DNA of 64,000 nucleotides from Streptomyces davaonensis JCM 4913 (GCF_000349325.1 NC_020504.1:310001-374000), one strand, 5' to 3'; numbered from the stretch's first letter, positions 41,963 through 51,394 are shown. Numbers and translations: made by a program. The notes: a model not told the origin generated them from the sequence alone.

Positions 41963-44293
41963 ATGGCGAAGAAGACGGGAAGTGCCCGCAGTTGCGAGAT
42001 GTGCCTGAGCTGGTCGGTGCTGTACGGGCGCCGGATCTGCCACGGCTGCGAGCACTGGAAATACGATTACCCCGCACGCGGGGTGTGCCCGCGATGCCGA
42101 CACGAGGCTCACCTCAACACCGAGGGACTGTGCAAGCCCTGCCTTCAAGCCATCCGGGTCGAAGACGACGCGGAATGGGCGCCAGCCGTCCCCGAGGCAC
42201 CGCCGCGCGCCCTTCAGCTCACGATCGGCACCTACCGCCACTACGCGACGCAGGCCCGCAAGATCGTGCACGGTGAGAGTGGCGGGCGTGGGGTGAACGC
42301 CAGGTGGAGACGCATGCTGAGCCAGCAGCGCGAAGAGCCAGCCGGTGCGGCGGTACTGGAGCCGCAGGTGTGGGGCCAGCTTCCCCTGTTCACCCTGCCG
42401 CGCACCCTCACCGACGCCACGGTCCGCGCTCTCGCCACCCGGACGGTCTCCGGCTGGGACCAGGTCCAACCCGTGCTGGAGGTGGTGACGGCCGAGCGCC
42501 GCTTGACCAGAGCCTGGTACTACCGGATCGCCAAGATGGTCCGCCTCGCTCTGGCCGTGCGCGAGGCGGACGGCTTCGCGACGGCCCCCGAGACGCTGTT
42601 GCGGGACCTGCCGACGAACGGTGACACGGTCTGCCTGGTCCTGCTACGCGCCGGCCTGCTGGCCCCGCCTCAACCCCGACAACTCCCCCGGGTCTGCCAA
42701 CCTCAGGCCTCCGACGTCACCCCAGTCCCGAACTCATGGTTTGCACCACGCCAGTGCAGCGACTGCCAAGCCTGGATGCCCGGAAGGCGGCATGCGGGAT
42801 TCCTCTGCGACCCCTGCCGGTACTGGCGGGAGCGACAACAGCCTGGGGACTGTACGCGCTGCCGCCGGGACGGGCTGCCGCTGCGTGCCGGCTACTGCCG
42901 CACCTGCCCTCCCTACCGCGATGCCGACCGGACACGGCCTCCTGTCAGGTCGGCCACACAACTGGTGATCGACCTGCCCGCTGGCGTGGGCGCACCGAAC
43001 CTGCCGCTCCAAGCCGACGACGAACCCCTACCGCTGCCCGCGGACATGACGCCCGCGACGACGGTCTGCCAGGGCCAGGAGAGTCTGTTCACTATGCGCC
43101 GCAACTGGTCGCCGGTGTTGGCCCGACTGCGGAGTCGGCCGCTGGGCGAACTGCCGCTGACCGCCGCGGCCAGCGCACTGGTGGAGGACTTCGCCGAGCT
43201 TCGCCGCGACCAGCAGACGTCGGGCTTACGCAAGAACATCCGCACCCTCACCATCCTGGGCTACTGGCTCGGCGTCGAGAACGCCTTCCACGAGCGCGAC
43301 ATCCACGACTTGGCCCAGCTGGACACGCACCTCGCGGCCAAGCCCGTCTGCCAGTTCCTGCGGGCCCGTGGCCAGCTCGTCGACGACCCCGAACTCCACC
43401 GGGACCGCGACTTGGCTTGGATCGAAACCGCCCTCCATGCGCTACCGCAACCCGTCGCCGACGAAATCCGCACATGGGTGGACGTGCTGCGCGCCCAAGC
43501 CCCCCGTGAGAACGAACCGCGCAGTTGGGAGGGCATCCGTCGCTACCTGACCACTCTGCAACCGACCCTCACCTCTTGGACAGCGGCCGGCATGACGACC
43601 CTTCGGGAAGTCACCTCGGACCACCTTCACGACACGCTGGAGGACCTGGCCGGGACCGCCCGACGCCAGCTCGCCACCGCACTGCGCAGCCTGTTTCGGG
43701 CTCTCAAGCGCAAACGGGTGATCTTCCGCGACCTTGCCCGCCACCTTGCCGTGGGCGATTTGACGGGCATCCCACGGCCGGTTCCCTCCGACCTGCTGGC
43801 TGGCCTGCTCGACCGTGTCGAAACCCCATTCGCGCGGCTCACCATCGCCTTGGCCGCCGTCCACGCCGTCCCTGCCGCCGAGATCCGCACCGCGCGAACC
43901 GCCGATCTGAACCTCGCCCGTGGAACCCTCGAACTGCGCCGAGGCCTGCTGCGACAAACCCTCTACCTGGAGGAACTCACCCACCGGCTTGCCGCCGACT
44001 GGTTGGCTTACCGCCACCAACGCTGGCCCGCCTCCGTCAATCCCTATCTGCTGGTCAGCCAGAAAACCGCCCTCGACCCGGACCACCCGGCCGTACACAG
44101 GGTCACCCTCGGCCAGGTCGTCCTACCCAACGGACCCACCCTCGACAGGCTGCGCCAAGACCGGATCCTCGACGAGGCCTTCGCCACCGGCGACCCGCTC
44201 AAACTCATGAGGTTCTTCGGCATCACCGAACAGACCGCCATGCGTTATGTCAGCACCGCCTATCCGGAGCGAACCGCGAAGCTGCCCAGGTAG
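41963..44293 (+). CDS. Zinc-ribbon, degenerate tyrosine-recombinase-like protein (third gene of the unit)
   Basis: 776 residues from ATG 41963 (GAGGA 6 nt upstream; ATG 41957 also in frame). The N-terminus carries several CxxC pairs: SCEMCLSWSV, ICHGCEHW, VCPRCRH, LCKPCLQ. A second Cys cluster at about 260-320 (QCSDCQAW, LCDPCRYW, DCTRCRRD, YCRTCPP) follows. The C-terminal 350 residues resemble a tyrosine recombinase (LTIALAAVHAVPAAEIRTAR, then FFGITEQTAMRYVSTAYPE with the RY of the nucleophile motif), but the first catalytic Arg and the HxxR box are absent. It probably acts as an accessory recombinase or DNA-binding partner. Confidence 0.65.
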   Translation: MAKKTGSARSCEMCLSWSVLYGRRICHGCEHWKYDYPARGVCPRCRHEAHLNTEGLCKPCLQAIRVEDDAEWAPAVPEAPPRALQLTIGTYRHYATQARKIVHGESGGRGVNARWRRMLSQQREEPAGAAVLEPQVWGQLPLFTLPRTLTDATVRALATRTVSGWDQVQPVLEVVTAERRLTRAWYYRIAKMVRLALAVREADGFATAPETLLRDLPTNGDTVCLVLLRAGLLAPPQPRQLPRVCQPQASDVTPVPNSWFAPRQCSDCQAWMPGRRHAGFLCDPCRYWRERQQPGDCTRCRRDGLPLRAGYCRTCPPYRDADRTRPPVRSATQLVIDLPAGVGAPNLPLQADDEPLPLPADMTPATTVCQGQESLFTMRRNWSPVLARLRSRPLGELPLTAAASALVEDFAELRRDQQTSGLRKNIRTLTILGYWLGVENAFHERDIHDLAQLDTHLAAKPVCQFLRARGQLVDDPELHRDRDLAWIETALHALPQPVADEIRTWVDVLRAQAPRENEPRSWEGIRRYLTTLQPTLTSWTAAGMTTLREVTSDHLHDTLEDLAGTARRQLATALRSLFRALKRKRVIFRDLARHLAVGDLTGIPRPVPSDLLAGLLDRVETPFARLTIALAAVHAVPAAEIRTARTADLNLARGTLELRRGLLRQTLYLEELTHRLAADWLAYRHQRWPASVNPYLLVSQKTALDPDHPAVHRVTLGQVVLPNGPTLDRLRQDRILDEAFATGDPLKLMRFFGITEQTAMRYVSTAYPERTAKLPR

Positions 44294-44341
44294 CCGGGCC
44301 CCTCGCGCCGACGCGCCTACCCACGCCCTTGCCGCGCCGCC

Positions 44342-45460
44342 TCACCGGCTGAGGTTCGGATGAGATGTGTGCGTGAACCGAACGGTGATGGACAGGCCGC
44401 CTTCGGGGGGTGCAGTGGTGGTGAGGGCCGCGTAGTGGGCTTGGGTGACGGCGCTGACGATGGCGAGGCCGAGACCGTAACCCTCGCGGCGGCCGTGACG
44501 GTCGGGCGCCAGTTTCTGGAAGGGGTGAAAGAGTCGCTGGATCTGGTTGTCGGGGATGACCGGCCCGCTGTTGGTGACCGTAAGGGTCACCTGGGTGCCG
44601 GATGTCTGGGTGGTGATCTCTACGTGCCCGTCTGGGTGGTTGTGGCGGATGGCGTTGTCGACGAGGTTGGCGACGAGGCTTTCGATCAGCCTTGGATCCC
44701 CGGCCGTCACTGCGGGCGTAAGGTGTTCGGCCAGGTCGATGCCTCTGTCTGTTACTTGGTCGCGGCGGGAGGCGAGCACTCCTTCGACGACTTGGGCGAG
44801 GTCGAGGGTGTCTCGGCGAGAGATTCCGCGCTCGCTGGTGGCGAGGACAAGGAGTGCCTTGACGAGCCGTTCTTGGTGTTCGCCGAGGGCAAGGGCCTCC
44901 TGGCAGGCCGAGCGCAGAGCGTCGGTGTCGGCGTCAGGGTTGGCGAGGGCGACTTCGAGGAGGGTGCGTAGGCCGGCGAGGGGGGTGCGTAGCTCGTGGG
45001 AGGCGTTGGCGACGAAGTGGCGTTGGGCGTCGAAGGAGGCTTGAAGGCGGGCGAACAGGTCGTCGAGGGTGTGGCCGAGTTCGGTCAGCTCGTCTGTGGG
45101 CTCGCCGAGGTCGAGGCGCCGGTGGAGGTTGCCGACGGAGATGCTTCTGGCGGTGGCTGTGATGGCGCGTAACGGGTGCAGGAACCGGCCGGCGACGAAC
45201 CAGCCGAGTGCCAGGGCGACGGGAATCAGAACGACCAGGGCGACGGCGGATCCCGCGAGGAGGTGGGGCAGGCTGATCCCGCGCCCGGTTCCGGTGGTCA
45301 CGCTCGACGGGGGGTGGCCTTTGGGTGTGGCCGCATCGACGCTGGCGAGTGGGACAATTACGAGGACGAGCACGAAGACCCCGGCGGCGTAGATGCCCGC
45401 CGCGTAGGGGAGCGCGAGCCGTGTCTGCAAGGACCTTCTGGCGAGCTGCTGGGAGGTCAT
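44342..45460 (-). CDS. Two-component sensor histidine kinase
   Basis: 372 residues from ATG 45460, overlapping the stop of the response regulator (ATGA). Two TM segments (about 15-40 and 66-92) enclose a short extracellular loop of about 25 residues, so ligand sensing is probably in or near the membrane. A HAMP domain follows (HPLRAITATARSISVGNLHR), then HisKA with His155 in FVANASHELRTPLAG, and the ATPase boxes NLVDNAIRHNHPDG (N box) and GYGLGLAIV (G2). The layout is an EnvZ/CutS-like short kinase. Together with the regulator it is divergent from an ABC export operon, which it probably controls. Confidence 0.92.
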   Translation of the reverse strand: MTSQQLARRSLQTRLALPYAAGIYAAGVFVLVLVIVPLASVDAATPKGHPPSSVTTGTGRGISLPHLLAGSAVALVVLIPVALALGWFVAGRFLHPLRAITATARSISVGNLHRRLDLGEPTDELTELGHTLDDLFARLQASFDAQRHFVANASHELRTPLAGLRTLLEVALANPDADTDALRSACQEALALGEHQERLVKALLVLATSERGISRRDTLDLAQVVEGVLASRRDQVTDRGIDLAEHLTPAVTAGDPRLIESLVANLVDNAIRHNHPDGHVEITTQTSGTQVTLTVTNSGPVIPDNQIQRLFHPFQKLAPDRHGRREGYGLGLAIVSAVTQAHYAALTTTAPPEGGLSITVRFTHTSHPNLSR

Positions 45461-46119
45461 GACGATCCGATGCGGTAGCCGCCTTCGCGGATGGTCTCAA
45501 TCACGGGCGGGTCGCCGAGCTTGGCCCGTAACCGGTGCATGGTGTGCTTGACGGCGCTGCTGAAGGGGTCGGCGGCCGCGTCCCAGACGCGTTCGAGCAG
45601 CTCCTCAGCGGAGATGACCAGGCCGGGTGCGGCGAGCAGGCATTCGAGCAGGGCGAACTCCTTGGGGCTCAGCTCAAGGCGCCGGCCGGCCCGGAATGCG
45701 ACGCGGCGGGCCGGATCGAGGGCGATGTCCCCGCATGCCAGGGTGGGCGGTAGCGGTGGGGTGGCGCGGCGGGCCAGGGCACGGACGCGAGCGACCAGTT
45801 CGGCGAACGCGAATGGCTTGGGCAGGTAGTCGTCGGCGCCCAGGCTGAGCCCGTCGACGCGGTCCTCGATCGTGTCGGACGCGGTGAGCATCAGTACGCG
45901 GGTCGCGCAGCGGCCGTGGGCGAGTTGCCGGCAGATCTCGTCCCCGTGGACGCCGGGCAGGTCGCGGTCGAGGATCACCACGTCGTAGCGGGTGACGGCC
46001 AGATGGTCTAGGGCGGCGGTCCCGTCCAGGACGACGTCGACGGCCATGCCCTCGTGGCGCAGGCCGGTGCCGATGGAGCGGGCGAGGACTTCGAAGTCCT
46101 CGACGACGAGGACCCTCAC
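45457..46119 (-). CDS. OmpR/PhoB-family response regulator
   Basis: 220 residues from ATG 46119. The receiver domain has the acidic pair at VVEDFE (Glu7/Asp8), phospho-acceptor Asp51 in VVILDRDLPG and Lys in DDYLPKPFAFAEL. The C-terminal winged helix is Trans_reg_C (PARRVAFRAGRRLELSPKEF, KHTMHRLRAKLGDPPVIETI). Its downstream partner is the histidine kinase. A 31-bp palindrome at 46212-46242 lies between this gene and the divergent ABC operon and may be its operator. Confidence 0.93.
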   Translation of the reverse strand: MRVLVVEDFEVLARSIGTGLRHEGMAVDVVLDGTAALDHLAVTRYDVVILDRDLPGVHGDEICRQLAHGRCATRVLMLTASDTIEDRVDGLSLGADDYLPKPFAFAELVARVRALARRATPPLPPTLACGDIALDPARRVAFRAGRRLELSPKEFALLECLLAAPGLVISAEELLERVWDAAADPFSSAVKHTMHRLRAKLGDPPVIETIREGGYRIGSS

Positions 46120-46211
46120 CGCCGCTCACCGCCGGTCGTCGTGCGGGCGGGGCGGCCGGACCGGCCCGCGGGTCGAGGTGGCATGCGTCAACGATGCCAG
46201 ATCCCAGGTCT

Positions 46212-46242
46212 CAGCCGGGTCGCAGCGGCTGCGACCCGGCTG
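46212..46242. promoter_or_regulatory. 31-bp palindrome between two-component and ABC operons
   Basis: Two exact 15-base arms (CAGCCGGGTCGCAGC and its complement) flank a single G at 46227. It sits 93 nt upstream of the response regulator start and 61 nt upstream of the ABC ATPase start. It could be an operator for the OmpR-type regulator (which usually binds direct repeats), a site for another dimeric factor, or an RNA hairpin in a 5' leader. Confidence 0.6.
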
Positions 46243-46302
46243 GAACCGGGTGCCGCGTACAACCGTCGGCATGAGTGCATTTCGAACCGTGAGCTCGCTG
46301 CG

Positions 46303-47235
46303 ATGAGCGCTGGGATCGTCGTCGCCGGACTGCGCAAGCAGTATGGGGCGACCCTGGCCCTCGACGGCATGTCCTTTACCGTCCGTCCAGGTGTGGTGAC
46401 CGGCTTCGTAGGGCCGAACGGGGCCGGGAAGTCCACCACGATGCGGGTGATCCTCGGCCTGGACGCGGTCGATGAGGGCACCGCACTCATCGAGGGCCGT
46501 CCCTACCACTGTCTTCGGCATCCGCTGAACCATGTCGGTTCGCTGCTGGACGCGGCGGCGCTGCACCCCGGCCGCAGCGGGCGTAACCACCTGCTGTGGC
46601 TGGCGCACGCGCAGGGCCTGGCCGCGCGGCGGGTGGACCAGGTGATCGAGCAGGTCGGGCTGACCCCGGCAGCCCGGCGCAAGGCCGGCGGCTACTCGCT
46701 CGGCATGCGGCAGCGGCTCGGGATCGCCGCGGCCCTGCTGGGCGACCCGCCGATCATCATGCTCGACGAGCCGTTCAACGGCATGGACCCCGACGGCATC
46801 ATCTGGATGCGCGGATTCCTGCGGTCACTGGCCGCTCACGGCCGCGCCGTCCTCGTGTCCAGCCATCTCATGAGCGAGGTGCAGGACACAGCCGATCATC
46901 TCGTCGTGGCCGGGCGCGGCAAGGCCATCGCCGACTCCAGCGTGGCCGACCTGATCGCGGCCGCCTCCCAGAACCGGGTGGCCCTGCGGACCACGGCCCG
47001 GACGCACGCCATGAGGGTACTCGCGCATACCGGCGCGAGCGTGGCGGCCACCGGCCGGGACACCATCACCGTCTCAGGCCTGTCTGCGGATCGGATCGTG
47101 ACGCTGCTCAGCCAGAGCGCAGTGCCGTTCTCCGAGGTATCGGCACACCGCGCCACTCTTGAGGACGTCTACCTGGAGCTCACCCGTGAGGCGGTCGAGT
47201 TCCGCGCTGCGACGCCCACGGAGGTCTCGCGGTGA
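46303..47235 (+). CDS. ABC-2 exporter ATP-binding protein
   Basis: 310 residues from ATG 46303 (SAGIVVAGLRKQYGATLALD). Walker A is GPNGAGKST, the signature is YSLGMRQRLGIAAALLG, Walker B is IIMLDEPFNGMDP, and a switch His follows in LVSSHLMSEV. The architecture is that of DrrA/NatA-type exporters, in which two such subunits drive two membrane subunits. The TGA overlaps the GTG of the next gene. It is the first gene of a three-gene operon divergent from a two-component system, a layout typical of export of peptides, lantibiotics or drugs with a cognate sensor. Confidence 0.92.
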   Translation: MSAGIVVAGLRKQYGATLALDGMSFTVRPGVVTGFVGPNGAGKSTTMRVILGLDAVDEGTALIEGRPYHCLRHPLNHVGSLLDAAALHPGRSGRNHLLWLAHAQGLAARRVDQVIEQVGLTPAARRKAGGYSLGMRQRLGIAAALLGDPPIIMLDEPFNGMDPDGIIWMRGFLRSLAAHGRAVLVSSHLMSEVQDTADHLVVAGRGKAIADSSVADLIAAASQNRVALRTTARTHAMRVLAHTGASVAATGRDTITVSGLSADRIVTLLSQSAVPFSEVSAHRATLEDVYLELTREAVEFRAATPTEVSR

Positions 47236-48761
47236 CCGCCACGCTCACGCCGTCCCGTTCCGAGCGGCGGGCCGGGCGGAGCGGCTTTGCCCAAGTGGTG
47301 CACGCGGAGTGGACCAAGTTCCGGACGGTCCGGGGCTGGGTGACCGCCATGATGGCGGCGGCACTGATGATGGTGTTGTTCGCCCTGCTCGTCGGGGTCA
47401 GCGGCAACCAGAAAGGCTCACCACCCGTTCCGATCGGACCGGGCGGTGGGCCGGTCACCGACAGCTTCTACTTCGTGCACCAGCCGCTCGCCGGAGACGG
47501 CAGCATCACCGTCTCCGTCTCCGCGCTCAAGAGCAGCATCCCCAAGGGCCCCGGGGACCTGCGGCCCGGCACCGTGCCGTGGGCGAAGGCCGGGCTCATC
47601 ATCAAGGAGAGCACCCGCCAGGGATCACCCTACGCGGCGATCATGGCCACCGGCAGCCACGGCGTGCGGATGCAGGACGGCTACGTCAAGGACACGGCCG
47701 GCCCCCCAGGTCTGGTCTCCGCCGAGTCCCCCCGCTGGCTGCGGCTGGACCGCTCGGGCGACACGATCACCGGCTACGCCTCCACCGACGGCACGAAATG
47801 GACCAAGGTGGGCACCGCGCAGGTGAGCGGGCTCGGATCGACCGCGCAGGTCGGGCTGTTCGTCGCCTCTCCGCCTGCCGTGGGCGGCGGGGGCACGGCA
47901 GGCAGTGTGTCCACGGCCACCTTCGGGGATCTTCGTACCCAGGAGGGCTGGGCCGGTGGCAACTGGACAGGCGGTCAGGTGGGAGCCACATCCCCCAGCT
48001 TCGCTGGCTACCCGGAGAACGCCTCGGGTTCGTTCGCGGGATCCGACGCCCGGTTCACGGTGACCGGTGCCGGCGACATAGCGCCCGCTGTCCGCGACAG
48101 CCTGCCGACCGGCGGGCACCTCCGGGACATCCTCGCCGGCACGTTCGCCGCGCTGATCGCGGTGATCGTCGTGGGGGCGCTGTTCATCACCGAGGAGTAC
48201 CGGAGCAAGATGATCCACCTCACGCTGGCCGCGAGTCCGAGGCGAAGCCGGGTGCTGGTGGCCAAGGCGATCGTGTTGTGGGCCGTCACCTTCGTCGCCG
48301 GGTTGGTGGGGGCGTTCCTCGCGGCCCCGCTCGGTGAGCGGCTCGCCCGGGGCAACGGCGTCTACATCTTCCCGGTGTCGTCCTCAACCGAACTGCGGGT
48401 GGCGTTCGGGACCGCGGCGCTGCTCGCGACCGCCTCGGTCCTGGCCCTCTCCATCGGCGCCATCTTCCGGCACAGTGCGGGCGCGGTCACCACCGTCATC
48501 GTGGCCGTCGTGCTGCCCTACATCCTGATCGCCATCCCGTTCATGCCCGCAAGCGTGTCGAAGGGAGTGGCCACGGTGACACCGGGCGCAGCTTTCGCCG
48601 TCCAGCAGACGCTTGTGCCATATGGCCAGGTGGCAAGCAATTACACGCCCTACTACGGCTACTACCCGCTGGCGCCATGGGTCGGGTTCGCAGTACTGGC
48701 CGGCTACGCGGTGGCAAGCCTGGCCGTGGCCGCCGTCCTTCTCAACAGGAGGGACGCATGA
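47232..48761 (+). CDS. ABC-2 permease with a large extracellular LamG/DUF1349-like insertion
   Basis: 509 residues from GTG 47232 (GTGA overlap). TM1 lies at about 35-55. Residues about 75-235 form a soluble domain facing outward: FVHQPLAGDGSITVSVSALK, WAKAGLIIKESTRQGSPYAA, DRSGDTITGYASTDGTKWTK, VGLFVASPP. This is a concanavalin-like jelly-roll as in DUF1349 and LamG proteins, which bind sugars. Five further TM segments follow from about residue 295 (LAGTFAALIAVIVVGALFIT onward). The insertion is unusual in such permeases. The stop overlaps the next ATG (ATGA). Confidence 0.85.
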   Translation: MTATLTPSRSERRAGRSGFAQVVHAEWTKFRTVRGWVTAMMAAALMMVLFALLVGVSGNQKGSPPVPIGPGGGPVTDSFYFVHQPLAGDGSITVSVSALKSSIPKGPGDLRPGTVPWAKAGLIIKESTRQGSPYAAIMATGSHGVRMQDGYVKDTAGPPGLVSAESPRWLRLDRSGDTITGYASTDGTKWTKVGTAQVSGLGSTAQVGLFVASPPAVGGGGTAGSVSTATFGDLRTQEGWAGGNWTGGQVGATSPSFAGYPENASGSFAGSDARFTVTGAGDIAPAVRDSLPTGGHLRDILAGTFAALIAVIVVGALFITEEYRSKMIHLTLAASPRRSRVLVAKAIVLWAVTFVAGLVGAFLAAPLGERLARGNGVYIFPVSSSTELRVAFGTAALLATASVLALSIGAIFRHSAGAVTTVIVAVVLPYILIAIPFMPASVSKGVATVTPGAAFAVQQTLVPYGQVASNYTPYYGYYPLAPWVGFAVLAGYAVASLAVAAVLLNRRDA

Positions 48762-49516
48762 GACTGGCATTGCACGCGGAGTGGACGAAGATGCGGACCG
48801 TCGCCAACCCTGTATGGCTGCTGCTCGGTACCGTCGCGGCGACGGTGGCCCTGAGCACCGTGGCGACCTCGGTGGTGCACTGCACGGCGAGTGGCTGCGG
48901 CGGCGACACGACCAAGCTCACCCTCATGGGCGTCTACCTCGGCCAGGCGCTGGTCGGCATCCTGGCGGTGCTGATCATCAGCGGGGAGTACAGCACGGGC
49001 ATGATCCGCACCACCCTGACGGCGGTGCCGCGGCGAGCCACCGCCTTCGCGGCCAAGGCCATCGCTCTCACCGGCGTCGTGGCCGTCGCCGGAACGGTCG
49101 CCGTCCTCGGGGCGGTACTCGCCGGGCGGCTCATCCTGCCCGACCTCGGCGACCAGGCCCTGTCCCTGTCCGACGGGCCGACGCTGCGCGCGGTCGTCGG
49201 CACGGTCCTCTACCTGATCCTGATCGGCCTTCTGAGCCTCGGTGTCGCGACCGCCGTACGGGACTCCGCCACCAGCATCGGGGTCGTCCTCGGCCTGCTG
49301 TACATCGTCCCGATCGTCTCCCAGACCATCAGCGACCCGGACTGGCAGCGCCTGCTCGAGAAGATCGCGCCGATGAGCGCCGGGCTCGCCATCCAGGCCA
49401 CCACCGATCTCCATAGCCTGCCCATCAGCCCCTGGGCCGGCCTCGGCGTGACCGCCGGGTGGGCCGCCGCGGCGCTGCTGGCCGGCGGCCTGCTGCTGCG
49501 CATACGTGACGCCTGA
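48758..49516 (+). CDS. ABC-2 permease, third gene of export operon
   Basis: 252 residues from ATG 48758, overlapping the previous stop. It has six TM segments, starting with VWLLLGTVAATVALSTVATS, and the conserved cytoplasmic helix EYSTGMIRTTLTAVPRRATA that contacts the ATPase; the previous permease has the matching EYRSKMIHLTLAASPRR. The absence of an extra domain suggests that the two permeases form a heterodimer. It is the last gene of the operon. Confidence 0.88.
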   Translation: MRLALHAEWTKMRTVANPVWLLLGTVAATVALSTVATSVVHCTASGCGGDTTKLTLMGVYLGQALVGILAVLIISGEYSTGMIRTTLTAVPRRATAFAAKAIALTGVVAVAGTVAVLGAVLAGRLILPDLGDQALSLSDGPTLRAVVGTVLYLILIGLLSLGVATAVRDSATSIGVVLGLLYIVPIVSQTISDPDWQRLLEKIAPMSAGLAIQATTDLHSLPISPWAGLGVTAGWAAAALLAGGLLLRIRDA

Positions 49517-49592
49517 ACGCCCTCCGGCCAGTCGACTCCGCCCGCTGCAGCGGTCACCTGTTGCTCGCGCCCTTCGCCCTGGCGCTCACCTG

Positions 49593-49889
49593 GATCCGGT
49601 CGGGATGGGCATGGCCAGCCCGAACGCTGAGGCGTCCAGCAACAACGCGATGCCGCTGATCCTCCTGCCGCTCATCTCCACTGCGTTCACCCCGATCGAC
49701 GCGATGCCGGGCTGGTTCCAGCCGATCGCCGAGTACCAGCCGTTCACGCCCGACATCGAGCCCTTGCGCGGCCTCCTGCTCGGCATCGAAGTCGGCCACA
49801 ACGGGTGGCTCATGGTCGCCTGGTCGATCGGCCTGGCCACGCTCGGCTACCGCTGGTCGACGGCGTCGTTCAAGCGCGATCCCAAGTAA
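49593..49889 (+). pseudogene. C-terminal fragment of a DrrB-type ABC permease
   Basis: The frame contains VGMGMASPNAEASSNNAMPL, ILLPLISTAFTPIDAMPGWF, QPIAEYQPFTPDIEPLRGLL and a final TM segment WLMVAWSIGLATLGYRWSTA. This matches the end of an antibiotic-type ABC permease unrelated to the two upstream. The first two-thirds are missing and there is no usable start. It lies between the intact operon and the IS605 element. Confidence 0.7.
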
Positions 49890-49976
49890 CCCGCATGAGT
49901 GCGCGGGCCCCCACCGCTCGTCCCGCCCGACGGCGGCGCCTTCCGACACTCGCCGCGTACCTGCCGAACTCAAACG

Positions 49977-50172
49977 ATTGAAGCTCTCCCCTCCCTTCGC
50001 ATGCTCAGGAAGGGGATTCCCGTCTACCTTGCGGTGACAGGCTTGACGGTTTTGCCCGCCCTGCGACCGCGCCTTCCGGCGGCCGGGACCTCCACGACGA
50101 CGTGGCCGATCCGGTACAGGTGCAAGATGTTCCGAGCCGCGTTCCAGTCGGCGTTCGCCGTCCAGCCGCAGT
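49977..50172 (-). ncRNA. Candidate omega RNA (reRNA) at the tnpB 3' end
   Basis: In IS605-family elements the TnpB guide RNA is transcribed from the 3' end of tnpB through the right end, with the guide taken from flanking DNA. This stretch is the corresponding position and includes the right-end hairpin. The guide would start just beyond 49977 (CGTTTGAGTTC on the minus strand). Only position and family knowledge support the call; there is no direct sequence proof of transcription. Confidence 0.4.
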
Positions 50173-51394
50173 CGGGGTTCTTGCAGAAGAACAGTCCCTG
50201 GCTCTCGCGGCTGCGGGGGGTGGTGAATCCGCAGGCGGAGCATCGCTGGGAGGTGTGGGGGGCGGGCACCTTGACGAGCCGGCCGCCGTAGCGGGCGGTC
50301 TTGTACGTCAGTAGGGTCACGGTCCGACCCCACGCCTCTTGGGCGATGGAGCGGTTGAGTCCGGCCTTCGCCCTGGCCCCGTTGCGCAGGAACGCGCCCT
50401 CGTGGTCGGGGGCGGGCTTGGGGGCCGGGCTTTTGGTCATGCCGAGGATGTTGAGCTGTTCGACCACCAGCACGCCGTAGGTGCGGGCGAGATGGGTGGT
50501 GGTCTGGTGCTGCCAGTCCAAGGCTCGTCGCGTGGCTTTTGCTCGGAGCTGCTTGATCTGGTCGTAGGTGTGCTGCAACCGCTTGGAGGTCTTCTTCCCG
50601 CGCTTCCGGAACGTCCTGCGGTGCGCGGCCTGCCGCTCCAGCTTGAGGAGCTTGGCCTTCTCCTTCCCGGTCAGCCACTTGTCCCGGTCGGCGGTGCCGT
50701 CCGCAAGCCTGGGCGGGCGCCCGTGGTCCTGGTGGTCCTTGTTGGACAGGGCCAGGGGGATGTTCAGCCCGGTGTCGATGCCGACTGCCGGCCCCTGGTG
50801 GGGCTCGGGGGCGCGTTCGAGGCTCTGGACGCGGAAGGCGATGTGCCAGCCGTTCGTTTCCTTGACGAGGCGGGCGCCGGTGATCCGGTTCTCCTTGTCA
50901 GCCCGCTTGCCGACCGGGAGGTCTTTGGTCCAGCGGAAGCGGACCCGGCCCACCTTGGGAATGTTGACCATGCCCCACCGGCGGTGCACGCGGACGATGT
51001 TCAGGTCCCGGCCCTGCGGGATGTCCACGGACATCGACGAGCGGAAGCGGCCCTTGTAGTTCGGCTCGTCGGCCCGGCCTTCCCAGCAGTTCACCCAGGC
51101 GCGCAGGTACGTCTTCAAGACGGCCTGCGCGGCCTGTGCGGGGAGGACGGCGAGGTAATCGAGGTCCTTGCGGGCCTGCCGGATCGCCGCATCAGCGACA
51201 GACAGCTTCGTGTCGCTCTTCGGCGTCATCTGCCACCAGGAGTGCAGGCAGTTCCACAGGGTACGGGCCGCATGCGCCTGGTCATCGATGAGCCGGATCT
51301 CGGCAGGGCTCAGAGCCAGTCGGGCGCGATGCCCGAACTGCCGCTTCAGCAAACCGAGTTCACTCACTACGATCACTCTACGCTCTTGGTTCAT
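50024..51394 (-). CDS. tnpB: TnpB RNA-guided nuclease of the IS605 element
   Basis: 456 residues from ATG 51394. The RuvC active site is complete: Asp207 in AVGIDTGLNIPLA, Glu312 in LVVEQLNI and Asp416 in TANADWNAARN. The zinc finger has Cys385, Cys388, Cys404 and Cys409 (RCSACGF and FFCKNPDCGW). The length is normal for TnpB. Such proteins cut DNA matching the omega RNA guide next to a short target-adjacent motif and help retain the element. The start shares the CATG palindrome with tnpA on the other strand. The longer upstream frame would run into tnpA and was rejected. Confidence 0.92.
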   Translation of the reverse strand: MNQERRVIVVSELGLLKRQFGHRARLALSPAEIRLIDDQAHAARTLWNCLHSWWQMTPKSDTKLSVADAAIRQARKDLDYLAVLPAQAAQAVLKTYLRAWVNCWEGRADEPNYKGRFRSSMSVDIPQGRDLNIVRVHRRWGMVNIPKVGRVRFRWTKDLPVGKRADKENRITGARLVKETNGWHIAFRVQSLERAPEPHQGPAVGIDTGLNIPLALSNKDHQDHGRPPRLADGTADRDKWLTGKEKAKLLKLERQAAHRRTFRKRGKKTSKRLQHTYDQIKQLRAKATRRALDWQHQTTTHLARTYGVLVVEQLNILGMTKSPAPKPAPDHEGAFLRNGARAKAGLNRSIAQEAWGRTVTLLTYKTARYGGRLVKVPAPHTSQRCSACGFTTPRSRESQGLFFCKNPDCGWTANADWNAARNILHLYRIGHVVVEVPAAGRRGRRAGKTVKPVTAR

